64,000 bases of DNA from JARFUG01 sp050485365 (lineage in GTDB: Bacteria; Desulfobacterota; Desulfuromonadia; Desulfuromonadales; JACZKF01), in contig JBJHBH010000001.1 of the NCBI GenBank assembly GCA_050485365.1, positions 60,171 to 124,170 of the forward strand, read 5' to 3'. The notes below the pieces were generated by a model, which saw nothing but the letters and a program-made list of their open reading frames with translations, was not told where the DNA came from and did not search any database. Made by a program: the position numbers and the translations under genes. Within the stretch, counting starts at the first letter, position 1; each line of letters opens with the position of its first letter. Positions 8,343 to 16,208 of the stretch are shown here, piece by piece.

Positions 8343-8419
8343 TGGTCGGGGCGAGAGGATTTGAACCTCCGGCCCCCTGCTCCCGAAGCAGGTGCGCTAC
8401 CAGGCTGCGCTACGCCCCG
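8343..8419 (-). tRNA. tRNA-Pro (anticodon CGG)
   Basis: A 77 nt cloverleaf on the minus strand, from CGGGGCG to CGCCCCG plus ACCA, so the CCA end is encoded. The anticodon stem CCTGC/GCAGG holds the loop TTCGGGA, giving anticodon CGG (proline). The D-arm region (GCGCAGCCTGGTAGCGC) and T arm (GGTTCAAATCC) are normal. Its 5-prime half from the anticodon loop outward is repeated at 28816-28860, which marks this gene as the integration site of the 20 kb element. Confidence 0.97.
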
Positions 8420-8425
8420 ACGTGT
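8381..8425. repeat. Left attachment repeat (45 bp) inside tRNA-Pro
   Basis: Identical to 28816-28860 over all 45 bases. It covers the 5-prime half of the tRNA from the anticodon loop plus six bases upstream. Similarity with mismatches continues another 75 bases outward in both copies, so the duplicated part includes a diverged copy of the tRNA promoter. Confidence 0.92.
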
Positions 8426-8450
8426 GTACTTTCCCTTTAAGCAAGGAGGT

Positions 8451-8479
8451 TTTCTAACATAGCGGGAGGGAAAAAGCAA
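8451..8479 (-). promoter_or_regulatory. Promoter of tRNA-Pro
   Basis: TTGCTT, 17 bases, then TAGAAA on the minus strand, about 30 bp before the mature tRNA end. The same boxes and spacing occur in the displaced copy at 28884-28912. Confidence 0.6.
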
Positions 8480-8622
8480 GGGTGAAGATTGAAGGGGATG
8501 GAGAAAAAAACGTGAAAATGCAGGTGTAGACAGGTAATGCGGCTGCAAAGGCAGGGGCGGGCGATTTTCCTTACATTTTCGATAGGTTGGATTCTGCGGA
8601 GGCTAGCCTTTGAAAAACGGGA

Positions 8623-8655
8623 CTGCCGGAGAGCTGCCGGTGAGCTCTCCGGTAG
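8623..8655. terminator. Hairpin downstream of defence operon (gene-free stretch 8426-8781)
   Basis: A 13 bp stem (CTGCCGGAGAGCT with one G-T pair) lies between the last gene of the operon (stop at 8782) and the tRNA. No gene is visible elsewhere in this 350-base interval, which begins with the 75 bp region homologous to the right flank of the element. Confidence 0.6.
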
Positions 8656-8781
8656 TTTTCTCGGCTAAATCTGAATGAACACCTTCTTCAGGACTCACGC
8701 TCCCCATGAGTACACCCTGTTTGGTGGGGTTGACGAATCGGATTCAGGCGCATGAGCTACAGATGCTCAATCATTCTACGA

Positions 8782-9855
8782 TCACCTCAGAGGTCGGCCG
8801 TTTTCTTTTGTGAACTGCTCCCAAGCTGAAGAACAAAAATTGCGCAGGTAAGAACTGCTCTCTTCAAGAACAGGATCAGGGAAGGTAACCCTGAGGTGGA
8901 CCTGAAAAAGGAATCCGATCAAATTTTGGAACTCTCTTGTCAGAATTGCTGGCACCTCGATGAAAAACTCCTTCTTTCCTCTAAGTTGTATCTGTTTCGA
9001 CAAATAATGCAGTAACGTCGCAATGAAACGAATAAAGAGTGCTTCCTCGCATTTCAGATCACGGGTATTCTCAACCAAGGTTCCGAATTTCATCTTAAAA
9101 ACAACAGTCAACTGACGGAGATCTTCCTCATGGAGGAATTCTTCCTTTCTGTGGGCCAATCGGCTATGGAGGAAGTTAGAAAAGCTCCTGCATGCTGCAG
9201 TCATTTTCTCGTGCAGGTAGTCAGGATGGTGCCCCTTGCCGCAGATGACACGAAGTAGGTTGTCGGTACCAAACCGAAGATTTCCGTCTAAGAAATTAAG
9301 AGGAAAGGTTCCCCCGTTAAATAAAATTTGCAAGCAGGAGAAGTATGAGAAAGCCGAGGTAGCGGGGACTGTCTGGTTCAGCCAAAACAAAGCGGGTTGA
9401 AAATCATTCAATGAGCTGACCAGATCATCCAGCATGATCAGGTAGTCGCCATCGATTCGTTTTGGCAAATCAGGGATATGGACCCAATCGTTACCAATTT
9501 TTCTTTGGACCTCCCAGACATCGCCATTGGTATAAATGGCGTAATTGGCTTTCATGGTACTGGCATCAGCATAGCTGATGGCCTGCTGCATCCCCCTGCT
9601 CTTATGTTTATCATCCCATTTTTTGCATTCGATGACTACGAAGGGACTGCTCTCGCGCAGGATAACAATATCAGCTCGATGAATGCGTGTTCCGACCTTT
9701 ACCGGGCGCTCGATTTCGATGTTGTTGATCGAAATGCCGTAGGTCGACAATAGCTCGAACAAGGCCCATTGGCGGATTTTCTCTTCTGGCGTTCCATCGG
9801 TTTTACCGAACAGGTAGGCTTGAGGATTTATCTCATAGAATGGTTTGGGCGACAT
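8782..9855 (-). CDS. HsdR N-terminal-like (PD-(D/E)xK) nuclease protein
   Basis: 357 residues, last gene of the restriction operon, 14 bp after hsdR. Residues about 60-82 (RADIVILRESSPFVVIECKK) contain the D...ExK core of the HSDR_N type restriction nuclease fold. Unlike HsdR it has no helicase motor. The C-terminal 200 residues are helical and not recognised. It could be a separate nuclease effector or an accessory to the type I system. Its distance from hsdR and shared orientation suggest co-transcription. The nuclease fold is clear; the role is inference. Confidence 0.75.
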   Translation of the reverse strand: MSPKPFYEINPQAYLFGKTDGTPEEKIRQWALFELLSTYGISINNIEIERPVKVGTRIHRADIVILRESSPFVVIECKKWDDKHKSRGMQQAISYADASTMKANYAIYTNGDVWEVQRKIGNDWVHIPDLPKRIDGDYLIMLDDLVSSLNDFQPALFWLNQTVPATSAFSYFSCLQILFNGGTFPLNFLDGNLRFGTDNLLRVICGKGHHPDYLHEKMTAACRSFSNFLHSRLAHRKEEFLHEEDLRQLTVVFKMKFGTLVENTRDLKCEEALFIRFIATLLHYLSKQIQLRGKKEFFIEVPAILTREFQNLIGFLFQVHLRVTFPDPVLEESSSYLRNFCSSAWEQFTKENGRPLR

Positions 9856-9869
9856 AGATAACTATTCCC

Positions 9870-12800
9870 TCAACGCTGTTCAGTTATATCCAAATCAGCC
9901 GAATCGCGTTGATCAGGCGGCCGCAATAGGCGTGAGTAAACCTGCCCACCGAGCCATTTTGAAACAACCTCCTGCAAATCCGGCTTGCTCATGTAGTCAG
10001 TAAATAACTCCTCATTGAGTTCCATGCGTTCAATAAACAGAGATTCAAGTACTTGGCGGAAGACCAGCTGGAACTTGTCTAGAGAGTTCACCTCAGCAGC
10101 CTTGCGCAAAGTCTCGTTCTTGCTGGCAGCTTCTGCGATCTGGTCAAAGAAAAGTTGGTCCGCCTCGGTCAGTTCATTGCCGAAACGCTCGTTGATAAGA
10201 TCAATCAAACGGGACAGTGCAACATGTTCTTCGCGAACCATTCCTGAACCCACCTCTCGTGGGCCGTCAAGCTGTTTGGCATACCCTTCGTTCAAATTGA
10301 TCGAGCCTTCGCTAATTTTTTGCAGCCGGTAGTAATCAAGCTCAATCTCTTCGTCGAACTGATACCCCGGTCCGCTCTTGCCTTTGGGCAATTTCAGCGC
10401 CAGGTGCCGCAGATAGGTGAAGAGTTTTTCCAGGTCACTGTCCTGATAGGGAATCACCTGGCTCAGGAAGCTGTAAAGATTACGAAATGCCTGAGTTTTG
10501 CCACGCCACAGCTCGGCTTCTTCCTCTTCATTGTTTTGCAAGTGAGTAAAGCGAGCGACTGCCTGATCAAGCAAGGCGTTCATAGCCCTGTGGTCCGACT
10601 GGCTCTGACGGCGTTTGGGCGCGAAGAAAATCTGGGAGAACGCATCTACTTCGTCTTGCAGATAAATACCGAATTCATCCAGCTCGGCCTTCACCTGATA
10701 AAGTCGATCAGGATCCACCTCTTCCCCCATCACCGATCCTTCGTAGTACTGGCGAAACGCCTCTTGAATCTCGTCAGGGTCATTGACGAAATCAAGCACG
10801 AAGGTATCATCCTTGAGCGGATGGGTTCGGTTGAGGCGCGAAAGGGTTTGCACCGCCTGTATCCCAGCCAGGCGTTTGTCGACGTACATGGTATGCAGCA
10901 GAGGCTGATCAAAGCCGGTTTGATACTTCTCCGCCACCAGCAGAACCCGATAATCGGGTTTGGCAAAGGATTCGGGTAGCTCCTTCTCCTTTATCCCGTT
11001 ATTCATCTCAACTTCGGTATAGGTCTTTTCCGGTATCTTGTCGTCTTCCACAGTCCCAGAAAAAGCCACCATGCTCTTGATGGGATAGCCTCTCACACTG
11101 ATATAGCGGTCGAACTCCTGTTTGTAGCGCACCGCTTCTAGGCGCGAACCAGTGACCACCATCGCCTTAGCGTGACCTCCGATCTTGTGGCGGGTGTGTT
11201 GCTGAAAGTGCTCAACCATCACCTCGGTTTTCTGGCCGATATTGTGCGGATGCAGCCGCATGAAGCGCGCTAGTGCTCGTGCGGCCCTTTTGCGCTCTAC
11301 GTTTGGATCATCCTCCGCTTTCTTGATCAACCGGTAGTAGGTTTTGTAGGTAACGTAATTTTTCAGCACATCTTCGATGAATCCTTCCTCGATGGCTTGG
11401 CGCATTGTGTAACGGTGGAAGGGTTCGCCTCCGCGGCCGAAGATCGCCAGCGTCTTGTGTTTGGGTGTAGCGGTAAAGGCGAAGAAACTCATGTTTGGCT
11501 GGCGGCCGCGCTTGGCCATGGACCGAAACAGCCGCTCCAGCTCTTCTTCACCTTCCTCCTGCGCCGCTTCCCGGGCCTTGCGAATCAATTCCGCGCCACC
11601 AAGAACGCCTTTGAGTTCGGTGGCCGTTTCTCCCGACTGGGAGCTATGCGCCTCGTCGATGATCACCGCATATTTGCGCGTCGGCAGATGGCTGCTGCCT
11701 TCGCCGCGTTCCTCGGCCAGCTTCATCAATTGTCCGGAGACGAAAGGGAATTTCTGAAGAGTGGTGATGATGATCGGTACGCCCGATTCCAGTGCTTCGG
11801 CAAGCTGGCGTGAATCCTCGTCGATTTTCTGCACTACTCCCTGACGGTGATCGAACTGATAGATTGTGTTCTGCAACTGCCGGTCGAGCACCACCCGGTC
11901 GGTGATCACCACCACGCTGTCGAAGATGCGTTCGTCCCGGTCGTTGTGGAGGGAGGAGAGCCTATGCGCCAGCCAGCCTATGGTGTTGCTCTTGCCACTA
12001 CCCGCTGAGTGCTCCACCAGATAATTGTGCCCCACGCCCTCGGTACCCGCCGCCGCGACCATCTGCCGCACCGCCTGCAACTGGTGGTAGCGCGGGAAGA
12101 TCATCGTCTCCTTGCGCACCTTCTTGCCCTCGTCGGTGACCCTCTCTTCGGTGTCAAGATGAAGGAAGCGCGCCAGCAGGTCCAGCAGGCTATCGCACTG
12201 CAAAACCTCCTCCCAGAGATAGGCGGTCTTGTAGTTGCGGCCTTCCTTGTCGGGTGGGTTTCCCGCGCCACCGTCCCAGCCCTTATTGAAGGGCAGAAAA
12301 TGGGTGCTGGTTCCGGCCAGGCGCGTAGTCATGTGCGCCTCTTCGGTATCCACGGCGAAATGCACTAGGGTGCGCTTGGTAAAAAAGAAGATCGGCTCGC
12401 GCGGGTCGCGGTCGTGGCGGTACTGGTGGATGGCATTGACCGCCATCTGGCCGGAGAGAGGATTTTTCAGCTCCAGCGTCACCACCGGAATGCCGTTGAC
12501 CGACAGCACCACATCCAGCGATTTTTGGTTATTCCTGCTGAAATAAAGCTGGCGGGTGATGCTCAACCGGTTGGCGCGGTAACGCGCCTCAAGCTCCGGG
12601 TTTAGGCCGTGGGCCGGGCGAAAAAAGGCGATGCGCAGGGTTTTGCCGAAACACTTGAAGCCGTGGCGCAGGGTGGTCAGTGAGCCGTGGGAGTCCAGCC
12701 ATTTGCAAAGCGCATGCAACACCCGCTCGCCGGTCTCTGCGCCATGCAAGGCCTCCAATTTCTCCCAGGTCTTGGCCTGGGTTTCACGGATGAATGCCAG

Positions 12801-12923
12801 CGCTACGTCGGGGAAGATTGCCCGCTCGGTGTCGAACGTACCAGAGGCCAGCTTGCTGTAACCGTCATTCAGCAACACCGCTTCGATGGCAGTTTCAAAG
12901 GCGGATTCGGAGGTTTGTTTCAT
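9870..12923 (-). CDS. hsdR: Type I restriction enzyme, R subunit
   Basis: 1,017-residue restriction and translocation subunit of a type I complex, acting on unmodified DNA together with HsdM and HsdS. The nuclease core is at Asp137 and Glu151-Leu-Lys153. The motor has Walker A SAGSGKS (316-322), a DEAH box (IIDEAHSSQSGE), a motif III-like FTATP and C-terminal helicase motifs (QTGFDQPLLHTMYVD, QTLSRLNR). Its ATG at 12923 overlaps the stop of the HNH gene by four bases (ATGA), so translation is probably coupled. Normally hsdR adjoins hsdS or hsdM; here two Septu-like genes lie between. No frameshift is seen. Confidence 0.95.
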   Translation of the reverse strand: MKQTSESAFETAIEAVLLNDGYSKLASGTFDTERAIFPDVALAFIRETQAKTWEKLEALHGAETGERVLHALCKWLDSHGSLTTLRHGFKCFGKTLRIAFFRPAHGLNPELEARYRANRLSITRQLYFSRNNQKSLDVVLSVNGIPVVTLELKNPLSGQMAVNAIHQYRHDRDPREPIFFFTKRTLVHFAVDTEEAHMTTRLAGTSTHFLPFNKGWDGGAGNPPDKEGRNYKTAYLWEEVLQCDSLLDLLARFLHLDTEERVTDEGKKVRKETMIFPRYHQLQAVRQMVAAAGTEGVGHNYLVEHSAGSGKSNTIGWLAHRLSSLHNDRDERIFDSVVVITDRVVLDRQLQNTIYQFDHRQGVVQKIDEDSRQLAEALESGVPIIITTLQKFPFVSGQLMKLAEERGEGSSHLPTRKYAVIIDEAHSSQSGETATELKGVLGGAELIRKAREAAQEEGEEELERLFRSMAKRGRQPNMSFFAFTATPKHKTLAIFGRGGEPFHRYTMRQAIEEGFIEDVLKNYVTYKTYYRLIKKAEDDPNVERKRAARALARFMRLHPHNIGQKTEVMVEHFQQHTRHKIGGHAKAMVVTGSRLEAVRYKQEFDRYISVRGYPIKSMVAFSGTVEDDKIPEKTYTEVEMNNGIKEKELPESFAKPDYRVLLVAEKYQTGFDQPLLHTMYVDKRLAGIQAVQTLSRLNRTHPLKDDTFVLDFVNDPDEIQEAFRQYYEGSVMGEEVDPDRLYQVKAELDEFGIYLQDEVDAFSQIFFAPKRRQSQSDHRAMNALLDQAVARFTHLQNNEEEEAELWRGKTQAFRNLYSFLSQVIPYQDSDLEKLFTYLRHLALKLPKGKSGPGYQFDEEIELDYYRLQKISEGSINLNEGYAKQLDGPREVGSGMVREEHVALSRLIDLINERFGNELTEADQLFFDQIAEAASKNETLRKAAEVNSLDKFQLVFRQVLESLFIERMELNEELFTDYMSKPDLQEVVSKWLGGQVYSRLLRPPDQRDSADLDITEQR

Positions 12924-13624
12924 CGCAGATACTCCTTTGCAATCGACCCGATGACAAAAGCGTATTCAGGAAGTTTGCCCTCAACGGGCTCCTCCATAGC
13001 CTGGGCCACTTCTTCTAAATCCTGACGCGTTTTAATGACTTCCGGGTCTAGCCAGGCATCAATAGCCGACTTTCTCCAGCCATTGAGTGTGTCATGATCC
13101 AGCTGCAGTACATTGATGCTCTGCTCGGCATCCCCATTTAACCCCTCTATACCTCCATCCGCCTCACGAAATTTGAAGTATTCATCGCATTTTTCCTGGG
13201 TGGGCAGCACAGGTAAAGCTAGAGCCTTCTTTTTCACTGCTCCGAAGTGTTCGCTTTCTGAACCTCGCACCTCAACCGCAGCAATCATGTTCAAATAATT
13301 GAGGTCATCGCAAAGGTCTCTACCATACTCGCCACCAGAATCAATCAATTCCTGTCTGCACGTCGCCTGAGATTTCAAATGCTCGATATGGTTTCTGAAT
13401 GTCACTTGCCCGGAGGGGCTTGTAAGTTTGGAGATTCTTTCGTCGACGGGTGCGCCTGTATAGCCACACAGGCCGAATTGCTCCGCCGTCAAAATCGATA
13501 ACAGCTCGACTTTTCTTCGGAAACATGGGTAAGTTACATTGACCGGCTCAGGCTCAATGGCAAGTTGATCGTCAATAAATGTCTGCAGACACTCTGGTGT
13601 CTCGTTCTTTACGATCTTTCTCAC
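12920..13624 (-). CDS. HNH nuclease, Septu PtuB-like
   Basis: 234 residues. The arrangement after an AAA ATPase and the segments CGYTG, NHIEHLKSQ and DDLNYLNMIAA match PtuB-type (TIGR02646-like) HNH proteins: a metal-site region, the catalytic His in the I-E-H strand and the following Asn-rich helix. The usual first CxxC is altered: the second Cys is replaced, giving CGYTG, and a companion CxxC is not evident. Metal binding may therefore be changed. In Septu systems PtuA and PtuB form a complex that degrades DNA on phage infection. It overlaps its neighbours by four bases on each side. Family likely; activity unproven. Confidence 0.75.
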   Translation of the reverse strand: MRKIVKNETPECLQTFIDDQLAIEPEPVNVTYPCFRRKVELLSILTAEQFGLCGYTGAPVDERISKLTSPSGQVTFRNHIEHLKSQATCRQELIDSGGEYGRDLCDDLNYLNMIAAVEVRGSESEHFGAVKKKALALPVLPTQEKCDEYFKFREADGGIEGLNGDAEQSINVLQLDHDTLNGWRKSAIDAWLDPEVIKTRQDLEEVAQAMEEPVEGKLPEYAFVIGSIAKEYLR

Positions 13625-14934
13625 TTGCCCAGCCGCTTAATTCGTTCGATGGTGGATGCTAACTTTTGAATTGCCTCCGTATTACCAACTGTTGTCCGAA
13701 GAGCATCTACTTTTTCCTTGGCGATTTTCAGATTTCGCTCTGAGATAAGATGCGCGATTTCCTCAAGATCTTTTTCAACTTCCTCACTCATTTCGTCGGC
13801 ACCCATCAGGACACTCAATATCCAGTTCGAGTCGGCACCGTAAGCCATGCCGGGCGTTTCGCTGACGACTCGGCCGTCCTTGGTGGAAAGTATCCTCACA
13901 CTTCGGGCTTGAACCTCGCCAATAACCTGAGGCGAATGAGTTGTGATAACGAATTGGCAGCTTTTGAAAATTGCCGGAAGCCGCTTGATTACATCCCTCT
14001 GCCACTTTGGGTGCAGGTGCAATTCGATTTCATCGATCAGCACCAGCGCCACCCCTTCGGAAATGGGGTTGTCGCTTTCGGGGTTAGCGATGGCTAGTCG
14101 CCGGGTTAGGTCAAATACCAGCGCCAGCAGGCCGCGTTCGCCGTCGGAGAGCTGATGCAGGTAAAAGGGTTGGCCGCCCTTGTCCACCACAAAACCGAGA
14201 CGCGGGCTCTCCTGAATGTGCAGATTACTGAACTCGGGCACCAGCTTGCTGACCACGGCGCGCAGGGCATCCAGCACCTTCAGACGGCGCGGCTCGCTGG
14301 CGGCCCCTAACCTCTCTTGGGTGCGGAACCAGTGCATGAACTCGCGCAACTCGACTTCGCGGTCGTGCAGAGCGCGGCCGAAGGCGATGGATGGATCGAA
14401 TGGTTTGGCTTCAGGCAGCCTGCGGGGCTCGCCTGGCAGTTGACGTTTGGGGGTGAAATAGACCGCCAGTGGAGGGTTGGCGGCTGTCTTAAGTTTGGCC
14501 AGCGCAGCGCGGGTCTCCTTCATACCCGCTTCGAGATCGCCAGTCAGGGTGCGGGCACGCAGCGACTCAACGAAATCGGTGGTTTCCCCCGTTACCTCTG
14601 CATGCCGCAGAAGCATGAAGCGATCGCCTTTATCGTCGGAGTCACGTAATCGCTGAACTCCGGCATTGATGGTTTGCCCGTCGATATGCAAACGGGCCGA
14701 CACTTCCAGCGAGCTAGCGTCGCCGTAGATGTCATCGTCAGTGAAAAAGATTGCCGTCGAACGCGACGGGGTAAACTCCGGTATGGCGCGGCTAAGCACC
14801 ACCGCGAGCGCCCGTAGCAATGTGGACTTGCCGACGCCGTTTACCCCGGCGATCAGGGTGATGTCCAACTCGAAGTCGATATCGATCTGCTCGAAACCGC
14901 CGCAATGGGCGAGACTGAGGCGCTCTAGCTTCAT
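13621..14934 (-). CDS. AAA ATPase, Septu PtuA-like (or RloA-like)
   Basis: 437 residues of the SMC/OLD-like ABC ATPase class. Walker A is GVNGVGKST at about residues 30-38. The signature region is LSDGERGLLALVFDL. Walker B is VALVLIDEIELHLHP near residue 295, followed by the His switch region VITTHSPQV. The C-terminal 70 residues are charged helix. Paired with an HNH protein this is the composition of Septu (and of the retron Ec78 effector). ATPases called RloA also occur in some type I restriction loci. The start overlaps the end of hsdS by four bases, so it belongs to the restriction operon. Confidence 0.8.
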   Translation of the reverse strand: MKLERLSLAHCGGFEQIDIDFELDITLIAGVNGVGKSTLLRALAVVLSRAIPEFTPSRSTAIFFTDDDIYGDASSLEVSARLHIDGQTINAGVQRLRDSDDKGDRFMLLRHAEVTGETTDFVESLRARTLTGDLEAGMKETRAALAKLKTAANPPLAVYFTPKRQLPGEPRRLPEAKPFDPSIAFGRALHDREVELREFMHWFRTQERLGAASEPRRLKVLDALRAVVSKLVPEFSNLHIQESPRLGFVVDKGGQPFYLHQLSDGERGLLALVFDLTRRLAIANPESDNPISEGVALVLIDEIELHLHPKWQRDVIKRLPAIFKSCQFVITTHSPQVIGEVQARSVRILSTKDGRVVSETPGMAYGADSNWILSVLMGADEMSEEVEKDLEEIAHLISERNLKIAKEKVDALRTTVGNTEAIQKLASTIERIKRLGK

Positions 14935-16208
14935 GCGCTCATCTCCTCAATAGGAAACTGGCAGGTTACGGCAGCGGTGATCAGGGCGGCGCGGCGCTCT
15001 TTTGCCAGGGCCATGGACTGCTGCAAAACTTCCGTAAGCTCTTTAGCTTTCTTCTGGCTCGTCCCGATTTCGGAAACAATTTGCCGTTGCTCTTCAGTAG
15101 GGGGAACAGGCAATCGCATTTCGAAGAAGTTTTCTGGGTAAAGCCTAAGTCGAGATGACCAGACTCCTTTCGACCAACGATTCACTTCAGCGATAAAGGG
15201 CTTGGTGCGGCAAAGCAATTCGACGAACTCAGGCAGCAACAATCCTTTCGATGTGTAGACGTGGTAATCTGGACTGACGATACCTTTAAGCGGGCTGATC
15301 CCCATCGCGCCCATCCAGCCCCACAAAGTATTGATAACCAGATCGCCGGGATAGCAGAGCTTGTAGCCTGCTTTATCATCAGCCTGGAACATGTAAACGT
15401 CTTTTTCAGAACGTGGGGTAACGCCCGTTATGTGAGATACGGTCAACAGTTCCTCAACACCGGATTCGGAGCGTTGATCACGAACTGAAAATAAGTTCTT
15501 TGCTCGCTCGATATCCCAATGCACCGGAATATCACCCAGCCAGTCCAGACCGGAGGGTTTAAGGGGGGCGGTTGGGTCGAGGCCGCGGGTAACGGCTCGA
15601 CTGATGACGGCGGCGCGCTTTTCTTCCAGCAGGGCCAGCATCCTTTCCTTTTCCGCCACCAACGCATCAATGTGCGCGGTTTCGCGGTCGAGGAAGTCGG
15701 CGATCAGGCGCTGGGTTTCGAGTTCCGGAAGGTTGATTCGTATGTCCGCCAAATCAGAGGCATTTATGGCAGGGTAGCTGACTCCGGTCGAACGGCTTTC
15801 GACTTCCCAAAGAAAATGTTTTTCACGCACAGCGTATTTACAAAAACGAGCATCAAAAAGATTGCTCTTGGGGCGAACGACGGCAAAGCCAGTTGAGACG
15901 ATAAGATTTTCCGGCGGATTCTCAATGGGCGCAATGGCCTGTAAATAGGTTCTGACCGTAGAGACGATGACATCGCCGTGTCGGGCAATCCTGCGTGCCC
16001 GACTGGGGGCGTCCTCAAACCTATAAGTGACGACATCATGCACGGTGCCATATGAATCGACATTACCAATGTCTATGTATTGCAACTCATAGTCGGGTTC
16101 AGTAGCTTCGGTAAGTGTCTCGTCGTTAATTGTTGCAGCGAACTTGAGGCGTCTTGTATCGACCCCCTCGCTTCGTGACTTCGTGTCTTCGCGTGAAGCA
16201 TTCTTCAC
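14931..16208 (-). CDS. hsdS: Type I restriction enzyme, specificity subunit
   Basis: 425 residues with two target recognition domains (about 1-160 and 205-380). Each is followed by a conserved helix (LETQRLIADFLDRETAHIDA and PPTEEQRQIVSEI) that packs on HsdM. The subunit chooses the bipartite DNA site for methylation and cleavage. It is coupled to hsdM upstream and to the PtuA-like gene downstream by four-base overlaps. TRDs vary so fast that the target cannot be predicted by eye. Confidence 0.93.
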   Translation of the reverse strand: MKNASREDTKSRSEGVDTRRLKFAATINDETLTEATEPDYELQYIDIGNVDSYGTVHDVVTYRFEDAPSRARRIARHGDVIVSTVRTYLQAIAPIENPPENLIVSTGFAVVRPKSNLFDARFCKYAVREKHFLWEVESRSTGVSYPAINASDLADIRINLPELETQRLIADFLDRETAHIDALVAEKERMLALLEEKRAAVISRAVTRGLDPTAPLKPSGLDWLGDIPVHWDIERAKNLFSVRDQRSESGVEELLTVSHITGVTPRSEKDVYMFQADDKAGYKLCYPGDLVINTLWGWMGAMGISPLKGIVSPDYHVYTSKGLLLPEFVELLCRTKPFIAEVNRWSKGVWSSRLRLYPENFFEMRLPVPPTEEQRQIVSEIGTSQKKAKELTEVLQQSMALAKERRAALITAAVTCQFPIEEMSA

